Below are positions 26,274 to 33,384 of a DNA stretch of 34,176 nucleotides, piece after piece (position 1 is the stretch's first letter; every line of letters starts with the position of its first letter). The stretch is from an uncultured Pelagibacteraceae bacterium. GTDB taxonomy: Bacteria > Pseudomonadota > Alphaproteobacteria > Pelagibacterales > Pelagibacteraceae. The translations under genes were made by a program, and so were the position numbers. The notes under the pieces were generated by a model that saw only the letters and a list, made by a program, of their open reading frames with translations, was not told the DNA's origin and did no database searches. The stretch covers positions 1 through 34,176 of the forward strand of contig CACHHJ010000006.1 of assembly GCA_902579585.1 (NCBI GenBank). Direction: 5' to 3'.

Positions 26274-26657
26274 ATGAAGCTTAAACTACCTTTTTATATC
26301 CACAAAGTTGGCGCTGGTTTCCCCTCGCCTGCAACAGATTATATCGAAGACGATGTAGATTTAAACACGCATCTAATAAAAAATGCGCCAGCAACATTCA
26401 TAATAAGAGTGCAAGGAAAGTCTATGACTAATGTCGGTATCTATGATGGAGATTTATTGATTGTTGATAGAAGCATTAATCCAAAAAACTCATCAACAGT
26501 AATAGCAAACGTAAATGAAGAGCTAGTGGTAAAAACTTTCATAAGAGGAAAAAATAACAATTATTTAGCTTCTGGTCCTAATAAAATTGAATTAAGTGAA
26601 AATCCTAACGTGATAATTTGGGGAGTAGTTACTTATGTCATCCATAAATTACAATAA
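26274..26657 (+). CDS. umuD: UmuD-like S24 peptidase, polymerase V accessory subunit
   Basis: The 127-residue protein is co-linear with E. coli UmuD from the cleavage site on. AGFPSPATDYIEDDVDLN (14-31) contains the Ala14-Gly15 scissile bond. GKSMT has catalytic Ser50, and VVKTF has Lys87, the same 37-residue separation as Ser60/Lys97 in E. coli. The N-terminal arm removed by RecA-stimulated autocleavage is only 14 residues, about ten shorter than in E. coli. The cleaved form would join UmuC as translesion polymerase V. The gene has its own promoter and SOS box and overlaps umuC by 23 bases. Confidence 0.93.
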   Translation: MKLKLPFYIHKVGAGFPSPATDYIEDDVDLNTHLIKNAPATFIIRVQGKSMTNVGIYDGDLLIVDRSINPKNSSTVIANVNEELVVKTFIRGKNNNYLASGPNKIELSENPNVIIWGVVTYVIHKLQ

Positions 26658-27915
26658 AAAGAAAATTGCCCTTGTAGACTGTAATTCTTTCTATGTTTCT
26701 TGTGAAAGACTATTTAACCCAAAAATCCAAAATAAACCAGTTGTAGTCCTATCAAATAATGATGGTTGTGTGATTTCGAGATCTAACGAAGCAAAAATCT
26801 TAGGAATTAAAATGGGTGAACCTTATTTTAAAGTTAAAGAATTAATTAAGAGAAATAAAGTTTATATTTTTTCATCTAACTATGCATTGTATGGAGATCT
26901 ATCCCGTAGGGTTATGAGGGTATTAAAAACTTTTTCACCTAACGTAGAGATCTATTCTATCGATGAAGCATTTATTGATTTATCTTTTTTAGATGGAAAA
27001 AGTATAGAAAATTATGGGAAAGAAATAAGAAAAAAAGTTTTAAAATGGACAGGGATACCAACAAGTGTTGGGATATCATCAACAAAAACTCTAAGTAAAG
27101 TAGCGAACCATATTGCTAAAAAAGAAAAAACAGGTGTTATGTATTTAAATGAAAATATAGATGAAAAACTTAAAGAATTTCCTATAAGAGACGTTTGGGG
27201 AGTTGGAAAACAATTATCAAAGTTATATATCAAGAATGGAATAGATAATGCATATAAACTAAAATCAACATCAAATACCTGGGTAAAAAAGAGTACAAAT
27301 GTTTTGGGTTCAAGAACTGCAATGGAACTTCGTGGTATAAATTGTATTGGTTTACAAACACACGAGGAAAAAAGAAAAAATTGTTGTGTATCTAGATCGT
27401 TTGGAAAAAAAGTAACTGACCTGCAAAAACTAGAGGAAGCTGTAACTACATATTGTTTAAATGCAGCCGAAAAAATAAGGGGGGATAATCAAATATGTAA
27501 AGCTCTAACAGTTTTTATTAGAACTAGTCCTTTCAACAAAAATAGAAAATACTATTCAAACGGGCTAACAATAGATCTACCAATAGCAACGAGCAATAGC
27601 ATAGAGCTAGTTAAAAGTGCAAGAAAAGCATTAAAGAGCATATACAAACCGGGTTATTATTATCAAAAAGCCGGAATAATTTTATCAAAATTAAAAGATT
27701 CGGATGGTAAAGATATTAATTTATTAACACCTTTGCTTGAAAATAAATCAAAAGAACTGATGAAAGCAATTGATTATACAAACATGAAATATGGTAGGCA
27801 TGCAATTAGTATTGCAAATGCAGGAATAAGTAAGGGATGGAAAATGAGAAGAGAGCATTCATCAAAGATAGATACTGCATCATTCAATTATCTACCAAAA
27901 GTAAGTGCGTCATAA
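26635..27915 (+). CDS. umuC: UmuC, Y-family translesion DNA polymerase
   Basis: The 426-residue polymerase has the palm aspartate in ALVDCNSFYVSCERLF (about 12-27) and the metal pair in SIDEAFIDLS. PTSVGISSTKTLSK precedes helix-hairpin-helix region IRDVWGVGKQLSK. A little-finger domain and a C-terminal UmuC-type extension follow. It is the catalytic subunit of error-prone polymerase V, copying past DNA lesions. The start at 26635 lies inside the umuD 3' end, so the two are translationally linked. No integrase, phage gene or IS flanks the pair. Confidence 0.94.
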   Translation: MSSINYNKKKIALVDCNSFYVSCERLFNPKIQNKPVVVLSNNDGCVISRSNEAKILGIKMGEPYFKVKELIKRNKVYIFSSNYALYGDLSRRVMRVLKTFSPNVEIYSIDEAFIDLSFLDGKSIENYGKEIRKKVLKWTGIPTSVGISSTKTLSKVANHIAKKEKTGVMYLNENIDEKLKEFPIRDVWGVGKQLSKLYIKNGIDNAYKLKSTSNTWVKKSTNVLGSRTAMELRGINCIGLQTHEEKRKNCCVSRSFGKKVTDLQKLEEAVTTYCLNAAEKIRGDNQICKALTVFIRTSPFNKNRKYYSNGLTIDLPIATSNSIELVKSARKALKSIYKPGYYYQKAGIILSKLKDSDGKDINLLTPLLENKSKELMKAIDYTNMKYGRHAISIANAGISKGWKMRREHSSKIDTASFNYLPKVSAS

Positions 27916-27931
27916 TTATTAAAAATCAATA

Positions 27932-27961
27932 TTGATAGTAGGGTAAAAAATTGTCTATAAA
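27932..27961 (+). promoter_or_regulatory. Candidate promoter of the ATP-grasp gene, possibly leaderless
   Basis: TTGATA (27932-27937) and TATAAA (27956-27961) are 18 bases apart in the 52-base gap after umuC. Transcription would be expected to start near 27968, which is exactly the GTG start of the next gene. The -35 overlaps a perfect 12-base palindrome ATCAATATTGAT (27925-27936) that could be an operator or chance. Confidence 0.45.
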
Positions 27962-27967
27962 AAACAC

Positions 27968-28888
27968 GTGGAAAAAAATATATATATAATTCACGAAAAT
28001 GACGAATGGCTTGTTCCATTAAGAGAGAGTTTTAAAAAAATTAAAGCTCCTTTTAAAGAATGGCATATGGATAAACAAAGTTTTGATTTTAAAAAATCAC
28101 CACCAAATGGTATTTTTTATAATAGAATGAGTGCAAGTGCACATTCACGGGGACATAGATATGCTCCAGAAAATACAAAAGATGTTCTTGATTGGTTGGA
28201 AAAAGATAAAAGAAGAGTTGTGAACAATTCAAGAGCCTTGGAATTAGAAATAAGTAAACAAAAACAATACGAACAGTTAAAGAAATTCAATATAAATTTT
28301 CCAGAAACATATTATGCTAAAAATAAAAATGAGATCCTAGAAAAATCAAAAAATTTTAACAAACCATTTATTACAAAACATAATAGAGGTGGAAGAGGAC
28401 TCGGGGTAAAATATTTTACAAATTCAAATGACCTTGAAAAATATATTAATGGAAATTTTGAAAACTCTATTGATGGAATTACTTTATTACAAGAATATGT
28501 AGAATCTGATCCAAAAATAATAACAAGAGTGGAATTTGTAAACGGAAAATTTTTGTATGCAGTTCAAGTTGATGCTAGTGAGGGTTTTGAGTTATGTCCT
28601 GCTGATGCTTGTAATGTTGAAGAAAAGTTTTGTCCAACAAATCCAGATGGTAATAAATTCATGATTGTCAAAGATTATAGCAATCTTGAACTTAAAAAAT
28701 ATGAGGATTTACTTAAATCGAACAATATTGAAATTGCTGGTATTGAATATATTAAAGGTAAAGATGGGAAACATTATACCTATGACATCAATACAAACAC
28801 AAATTATAATTCAATTGCAGAGAGAAAGAGTAATTTGAAAGGAATGGATTCTATAGCAACATTCCTTTACAATGAACTAAAGAAATAA
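27968..28888 (+). CDS. RimK-like ATP-grasp ligase, substrate unknown
   Basis: This 306-residue protein fits the ATP-grasp fold of RimK/glutathione-synthetase-type carboxylate-amine ligases. A pre-ATP-grasp domain covers about 1-90. KPFITKHNRGGRGLGVKYF (132-150) is the flexible nucleotide-binding loop. LLQEYVES and TRVEFVNGKF line the ATP site. IAGIEYIKG and YDINTNTNYN (about 272-281) provide the metal-binding end. Three cysteines (210, 215, 222) sit in the presumed substrate region. Such enzymes join a carboxylate to an amine using ATP, for example glutamate tailing or peptide-like metabolites. No partner gene indicates the substrate. Start is GTG with no Shine-Dalgarno; no in-frame ATG is nearby. 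Confidence 0.75.
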   Translation: MEKNIYIIHENDEWLVPLRESFKKIKAPFKEWHMDKQSFDFKKSPPNGIFYNRMSASAHSRGHRYAPENTKDVLDWLEKDKRRVVNNSRALELEISKQKQYEQLKKFNINFPETYYAKNKNEILEKSKNFNKPFITKHNRGGRGLGVKYFTNSNDLEKYINGNFENSIDGITLLQEYVESDPKIITRVEFVNGKFLYAVQVDASEGFELCPADACNVEEKFCPTNPDGNKFMIVKDYSNLELKKYEDLLKSNNIEIAGIEYIKGKDGKHYTYDINTNTNYNSIAERKSNLKGMDSIATFLYNELKK

Positions 28889-28893
28889 ATTTT

Positions 28894-28957
28894 AAGGGGT
28901 GTCTACAAAGACTGAGATTATACTCTTTGAACCTGACCGGTAATTCAGTGAGGGAAT
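28894..28957 (+). ncRNA. TPP riboswitch (THI box), very compact
   Basis: The gap before the THI5-like gene carries the conserved thiamin pyrophosphate aptamer elements in order: AAGGGGTG (28894-28901), CTGAGA (28912-28917), GAACCTGA (28929-28936), TAAT (28941-28944) and GTGAGGGAA (28948-28956). P3 is reduced to GTCT-ACAA-AGAC (28901-28912). AAGGGGT pairs with ACTCTTT for P2. CCT pairs with AGG for P4. P5 is imperfect with one C-A mismatch. The terminal GAGGG doubles as the ribosome-binding site and the ATG follows at 28958, so control would be at translation initiation, off when TPP is bound. Confidence 0.87.
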
Positions 28958-29827
28958 ATGAAAATAAAATTAGCACTTGAGTGGTTTATAAATCCTGATC
29001 ATCTACCCTTTATTGTGGGTCTGGATAAAGGTTTATATAAAAAAAATAATATCGATTTAGAAATTATTGAGCCTGAAGGACATTATGATGGTTTTAAAGA
29101 ACTTGCTAAAAATAATATTCAATTAGCAACTAATGAGCCTCTACACTTAATTGAAAAATATCAAAATAATATTTGCTCAATTGGAAACTTTTTTGAAACT
29201 AATGGGGGTATTATATTTACCATTAAAGGCTATGAAAATTTAGTTAATGGAAAAGAGATTAAAATTACTTCACCGGTTAGTAATCCTGTTACAGACAAAA
29301 TAGCTAATGATATTATTCAAAGACATTTGAAAAAAATTAATAAAACCAATAAGAACATAAAAATTGTAGCTAATGATTTTTATCATATTAAACATCTTAA
29401 GGCTGGATTAGATGCTGCATGGTTGTGTTTTGAAAACTTTGAGGGTGTAGAGTCAAAATTAGAAGGTTTGGAGATAAAAAAATTGTATTTAGAAGATGTC
29501 GAAATACCTAATTTTTGTGCACTAGACGTATTTGCCTCAAAATCTTTTGCTAATAGTAATAAGAATTTAGTAAATGACTTTAAATCTATGGCGCAGGAGA
29601 GTATCAGAATTTTAAGTTCAGACTTAGATTATTCTAAATCTTCTTATTATTCTTATACTAAAACAAAGCCTAGTCCTTTGATGGACAATATTATTAAAGA
29701 TACAATTTATCGATTTAAAAATCCATTTGAGAATTCAAAGACTAAATGGAAAAACTTACATAAATATGTGGTTAAAGAAAAAATTTCTGATATTTCAGAC
29801 ACTCAATATAGCGAAATGTTTATTTAA
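28958..29827 (+). CDS. THI5/NMT1-like protein without signal peptide
   Basis: The 289-residue protein matches the NMT1/THI5-like periplasmic-binding fold. LEWFINPDHLPFIVGLDKG lies at 7-25 and LEIIEPEGHYDG at 34-45. There is no signal peptide or lipobox: the mature-type sequence begins at residue 3, so the protein should be cytoplasmic. His63 (EPLHLIE) appears to align with the catalytic His66 of yeast THI5. The THI5 cysteine cluster CCCFC is replaced by NFCALD with one cysteine (Cys187). No ThiX/ThiZ transporter genes adjoin. The TPP riboswitch ties it to thiamin. Options are a 4-amino-5-hydroxymethyl-2-methylpyrimidine (HMP)-forming enzyme, a pyrimidine-precursor binding or salvage protein, or an unusual transporter component. 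Confidence 0.8.
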   Translation: MKIKLALEWFINPDHLPFIVGLDKGLYKKNNIDLEIIEPEGHYDGFKELAKNNIQLATNEPLHLIEKYQNNICSIGNFFETNGGIIFTIKGYENLVNGKEIKITSPVSNPVTDKIANDIIQRHLKKINKTNKNIKIVANDFYHIKHLKAGLDAAWLCFENFEGVESKLEGLEIKKLYLEDVEIPNFCALDVFASKSFANSNKNLVNDFKSMAQESIRILSSDLDYSKSSYYSYTKTKPSPLMDNIIKDTIYRFKNPFENSKTKWKNLHKYVVKEKISDISDTQYSEMFI

Positions 29828-29835
29828 TAATATTT

Positions 29836-30966
29836 TCATTTAAGATTATCTATTAATACAGAACAAGCTATTTCTGATGATTTATCTGTTCTGAATTCAC
29901 TTATAATTTCTTGTGTTTTTATTATTTGTTTTTCCATAATTTGTTTGTTACTTAAAAGTTTATCTACAGTATTAAAAATATTAGTGGGATTACATTTGGA
30001 CTGTAATAATTCAGGTATTACTTCAGCATTAGCAGCTATATTAATAATATTTGCAAATTTAACTTTAACTAACATTTTAATAATGAAAAAATTAATAAAA
30101 CCCATTTTATAAATAATAATAGAAGGAATTTTTGCCTTACAAATCTCAAGAGAGATAGTTCCAGATTTGGCTACAGCAAAAATTGATGATTCTATAATAT
30201 GAGATTTAATTTTTTCATCGCTTATGGCCCCGCAATTTTTTAAACCCTCTTTTAATAATAAATTCTGTATTAGCTGGACGTATTCACTAGTTGAATGAAA
30301 AACAAAGAATATATCTTGATATTTAGCATTCATTTTTTTTACAAATTCAAACAATATTGGCATTAATGTTTTAATTTCAGATAATCTGCTACCTGGAAAG
30401 ATAGAGAAGATTTTTTTATTATCTTTAATAATTTGACTTATCTCAATTTTATCTTTTTTATTGTTTTCAAGCAAAGGATGTCCGGTAACTGTTGATTTCA
30501 TTTTTTCTTTGTCAAAATATTTTTTTTCAAAAGGGAAAAGTAATAATACGTGATCTATATATGACTTTAATTTTTTTACCCTTTTCTCTCTCCAGACCCA
30601 CACTTTTGGAGCAATAAAATGAATTGTTTTAATATTTGGATTTATACTTTTAACTTTTTTAGCAACACGCAGGGTAAAGTCAGCACTATCAACTGAAAAA
30701 AGAATATCAGGTTGAAATTTTATTATATCTTTAACTGTTTTGTTAATTTTACTTTTAATTTTAAAAATATTGATTAAAACATTGGTAAAGCCTAAATATG
30801 TTATTTCTTTTAATTCGAACAATGATTTAATCCCTAATTTTTTTAGATGCTCACCACCTACAGAATGATACGCGATATCGGGTTTAGCAACTTTTAAGTG
30901 GGAAATAACTTTTGAAGCTAATTTGTCTCCAGAAGGTTCGCCTGTAAGTATAAATATTTTTTTCAT
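29836..30966 (-). CDS. lpxB: Lipid-A-disaccharide synthase
   Basis: The 376-residue GT19 enzyme begins MKKIFILTGEPSGDKLAS, the canonical LpxB N-terminus, from the ATG at 30966. That start overlaps the msrA stop as ATGA. A longer frame from 31002 would add 12 residues lying inside msrA and is rejected. Other conserved blocks are APKVWVWREKR, FPGSRLSEIK and AVAKSGTISLEI. It joins UDP-diacylglucosamine and lipid X to lipid A disaccharide. Its stop is eight bases from the stop of the convergent THI5-like gene, with no visible terminator. Confidence 0.95.
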   Translation of the reverse strand: MKKIFILTGEPSGDKLASKVISHLKVAKPDIAYHSVGGEHLKKLGIKSLFELKEITYLGFTNVLINIFKIKSKINKTVKDIIKFQPDILFSVDSADFTLRVAKKVKSINPNIKTIHFIAPKVWVWREKRVKKLKSYIDHVLLLFPFEKKYFDKEKMKSTVTGHPLLENNKKDKIEISQIIKDNKKIFSIFPGSRLSEIKTLMPILFEFVKKMNAKYQDIFFVFHSTSEYVQLIQNLLLKEGLKNCGAISDEKIKSHIIESSIFAVAKSGTISLEICKAKIPSIIIYKMGFINFFIIKMLVKVKFANIINIAANAEVIPELLQSKCNPTNIFNTVDKLLSNKQIMEKQIIKTQEIISEFRTDKSSEIACSVLIDNLK

Positions 30967-31535
30967 CCCCAAATTTTGTTTAATGTTTCTTCTCTTTGAC
31001 AACCTTTTTTGTACATAAGGTATCTAATAAAATTTTTCTCATAATAATCCTGATGGTAAGTCTCTGCTATATAAAACTCGTTAAATTGTTTTACATAAGT
31101 AACGACTTTTTTATTAAATTTATCTTCAATATTTTTAATTGATGCATCTATAATAGTTTTTTGATCACTGTTTTCAAAAAAAACTACCGACTTATAGCTT
31201 TCTCCTCTATCACAAAATTGACCATCAGCATCAAAAGGGTCTATATTTATCCAATAAATTTCTAAAAGTTTTTTGAAGTTTATAATTGATGTGTCGTAGG
31301 TAATTTCTAAAGTTTCATAATGGCCAGTAGTATTTTTAACAACATCTTTGTATTTAGGGTTTTTTACGTGTCCCCCAGAATATCCAGAGATTGTTTTGAT
31401 TACGCCGTCAACCTTATCAAAAGATTCTTCCATACACCAAAAACAACCTCCGGCAAAATAGACTTTAGATATATTTTCTGCATTTAAATTTACTGGAAAT
31501 AATATAAAAAAAATGATGTATAAAATTTTTCTCAT
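30963..31535 (-). CDS. msrA: Peptide methionine sulfoxide reductase A, exported
   Basis: The 190-residue protein has a signal peptide (about 1-19, MRKILYIIFFILFPVNLNA). The mature MsrA domain follows, with nucleophile Cys31 in GGCFWCMEE. SGYSGGHVKNPKYKDV, GHYETLEI, DPFDADGQFCDRGESY and YHQDYYEKN are family blocks. It reduces methionine-S-sulfoxide in oxidised proteins. The signal peptide places this copy in the periplasm, so it probably repairs envelope proteins. It lies inside the lpx gene run, overlapping lpxB and the upstream sugar dehydrogenase homologue by four bases each. Confidence 0.93.
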   Translation of the reverse strand: MRKILYIIFFILFPVNLNAENISKVYFAGGCFWCMEESFDKVDGVIKTISGYSGGHVKNPKYKDVVKNTTGHYETLEITYDTSIINFKKLLEIYWINIDPFDADGQFCDRGESYKSVVFFENSDQKTIIDASIKNIEDKFNKKVVTYVKQFNEFYIAETYHQDYYEKNFIRYLMYKKGCQREETLNKIWG

Positions 31536-32593
31536 TTATACATTCTCCACAACTCTCCATTATCTGTTAGCATATACAATTCACCGGTCCATTTATGTAT
31601 TTTGATATCTCTTATTCTTCCAATATTTCCTTGAAAAATTATTTGTTCACTAATGAATTTATTATCTTTAAATTTTATTTTTCTTAATGACTGGTCTTTT
31701 AGTGACGTAACTAAAGCATCCCCGTTCCATTCTTTAAACTCCTCACCTTGATATATGGCCATTGCACTAACAGCTATAGATGGAACCCAATACTTAATCG
31801 CTTTTGTAAAACCTGGTTTCCATTTTGGCCCAATTTTTGTTCCTGTATAATTTGTTCCACCCCAACCTAAAATTTTCCAACCATAGTTTTCAGCATAATT
31901 AACTGAACCAAACCAATCTCCGCCTTTGGCACCATGATTTGTCATATAAATTTTATTATCAAAAGGAGATAATGACATGCCCTGAGGATTTCTTACTCCA
32001 ATTTGAAAAATTTCAGGTAGCCAATTTTTTTTGTTTTTGAATTTGGGATTATCCTTAGGAATAGATCCATCTAAGTTTATTCTGATTATGCTACCTGGAT
32101 GTTTTGTGACATCTTGGGCAATCATTCCTTTTCCTCTTTCACCGGCAGAAATAAATAAATGTTTATCTTTTTTAACTAGCCTAGAACCAAAATGATATCC
32201 AGAGTCAATTGGTGGTTCAGCTCTAAAAATATTATTAAATTTAATAGTATTCTTATCAAATTTGCCTTTTGCAACAGAGGTGCTTGTTTTCCGACCTTCT
32301 CTTTGTTCAGAATATGACACATAAACATTTTCATTATCATACAGAACATCAAGTAAGCCTCCCTGACCATCTTCGAGAACAGATAAATTGTGTTTGATTT
32401 CAGATATTATTTGGTTTTTTAAATTTAAATGGAACAGTTTACCTTTTTTTTCTGTATAAATAATATTACTTTCATTGATGAATGATAAACTCCAAGGCTT
32501 ATCCATGCCTTCTACGATCTTTTGTAATTTTAATTCAAACCCATATAAATTTGAAAAAAGAATAAAGTATATAATTAAGGTAACTTTTTTCAT
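31532..32593 (-). CDS. PQQ-type aldose sugar dehydrogenase homologue, exported
   Basis: The 353-residue protein has a short signal peptide (about 1-18) and the six-bladed propeller sequence of soluble glucose/sorbosone dehydrogenases (YliI/Asd type). MDKPWSLSFI is at about 30-39. YHFGSRLV contains the expected catalytic histidine. GVRNPQGMSLSP and NHGAKGGDWFGSVNYAENYG match the cofactor and calcium region. Two positions differ from the usual GHRNPQG and EHGPxGGDE, so PQQ or metal binding may be altered. It would oxidise sugars in the periplasm. Position between lpxI and msrA with four-base overlaps shows co-translation. Confidence 0.82.
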   Translation of the reverse strand: MKKVTLIIYFILFSNLYGFELKLQKIVEGMDKPWSLSFINESNIIYTEKKGKLFHLNLKNQIISEIKHNLSVLEDGQGGLLDVLYDNENVYVSYSEQREGRKTSTSVAKGKFDKNTIKFNNIFRAEPPIDSGYHFGSRLVKKDKHLFISAGERGKGMIAQDVTKHPGSIIRINLDGSIPKDNPKFKNKKNWLPEIFQIGVRNPQGMSLSPFDNKIYMTNHGAKGGDWFGSVNYAENYGWKILGWGGTNYTGTKIGPKWKPGFTKAIKYWVPSIAVSAMAIYQGEEFKEWNGDALVTSLKDQSLRKIKFKDNKFISEQIIFQGNIGRIRDIKIHKWTGELYMLTDNGELWRMYK

Positions 32594-33384
32594 TTTGCTA
32601 TAAGGAACATTTTGTTTTTATTTGCAAAATTAATGCATTTTTTTTTATCAAGTAAAATATTATTTTTGCTTCTTAGAACAATTCCTTTCAAACCAACAGA
32701 TTTGCATTGAACAAAGGTTTTTAATCCAACAGTTGGCAAATCAATTCTAAGATCTTGCTTCTTTTTTGGAAATTTTACTAATACACCTGTTTTTTTAGAT
32801 ATTTTTCTTTTGCATTTATTTAACATTTTTTCTGTTCCACCCTTGCCCTCAATAGCTATGACTTTGTCATTTCTAACTACGGCGCCTTGACTATAATTGT
32901 ATTGATTTAACTCTCTCAGTGTTTTGATAGCTTTATCAATATCTTTATTATCTTCTTTGGTTATTATAGTTTTTGTGTAGTTTCCTTTTTTTAAAGAAAG
33001 TTCAGGATTAAATGTAACGGAATTAATAGTTTTAATCTTTTCTTTAGTAAGAATATTGATTATTTCTTTTAAGATAGATGCATCACCTTTTTTAGAGCTT
33101 TTAATTATTCTGGGCATATAATAAATACCTTTTAAATCTAATCGCAACTTTGAAAAATTTGGTTTTTTGACGCTACCCGCAAAAATAACTTTCTTACAGT
33201 GATTTTCTTTTAGAATGTTAATAATCTTACCAAATTGGCCTAGAGAAACCTGAAAAGAATTTTTGTCTTTTTTAAATGATTTATTTTTGGTTAGATCAAT
33301 TATTAAATACTTTTTTCTTTTTTTTTTAACTTTTTTTAGGATTTCTTTTGGAAATGATGTTTCACCAAATATTAAGCCAATCAT
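32590..33384 (-). CDS. lpxI: UDP-2,3-diacylglucosamine diphosphatase LpxI
   Basis: The 264-residue protein matches the LpxI (DUF1009) family used by Alphaproteobacteria in place of LpxH. SLGQFGKIINILKENHCKKV and FAGSVKKPNFSKLRLD lie in the N-terminal domain. The C-terminal domain has QGAVVRNDKVIAIEGKGGTE, GVLVKFPKKKQDLRIDLPTVG and GLKGIVL. It releases lipid X (2,3-diacylglucosamine-1-phosphate) for LpxB. Lysine replaces many polar positions in line with the AT-rich genome. It overlaps lpxA by one base and the downstream dehydrogenase homologue by four. Confidence 0.92.
   Translation of the reverse strand: MIGLIFGETSFPKEILKKVKKKRKKYLIIDLTKNKSFKKDKNSFQVSLGQFGKIINILKENHCKKVIFAGSVKKPNFSKLRLDLKGIYYMPRIIKSSKKGDASILKEIINILTKEKIKTINSVTFNPELSLKKGNYTKTIITKEDNKDIDKAIKTLRELNQYNYSQGAVVRNDKVIAIEGKGGTEKMLNKCKRKISKKTGVLVKFPKKKQDLRIDLPTVGLKTFVQCKSVGLKGIVLRSKNNILLDKKKCINFANKNKMFLIAK

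Noticed and set aside
24050-29835. umuDC region as a prophage or plasmid-derived island
   Set aside because: There is no integrase, phage structural gene, IS or tRNA boundary. The SOS box matches that of the resident lexA.
30967-31002. Longer LpxB start at 31002
   Set aside because: It adds 12 residues inside msrA, while the ATG at 30966 gives the canonical N-terminus and an ATGA overlap.
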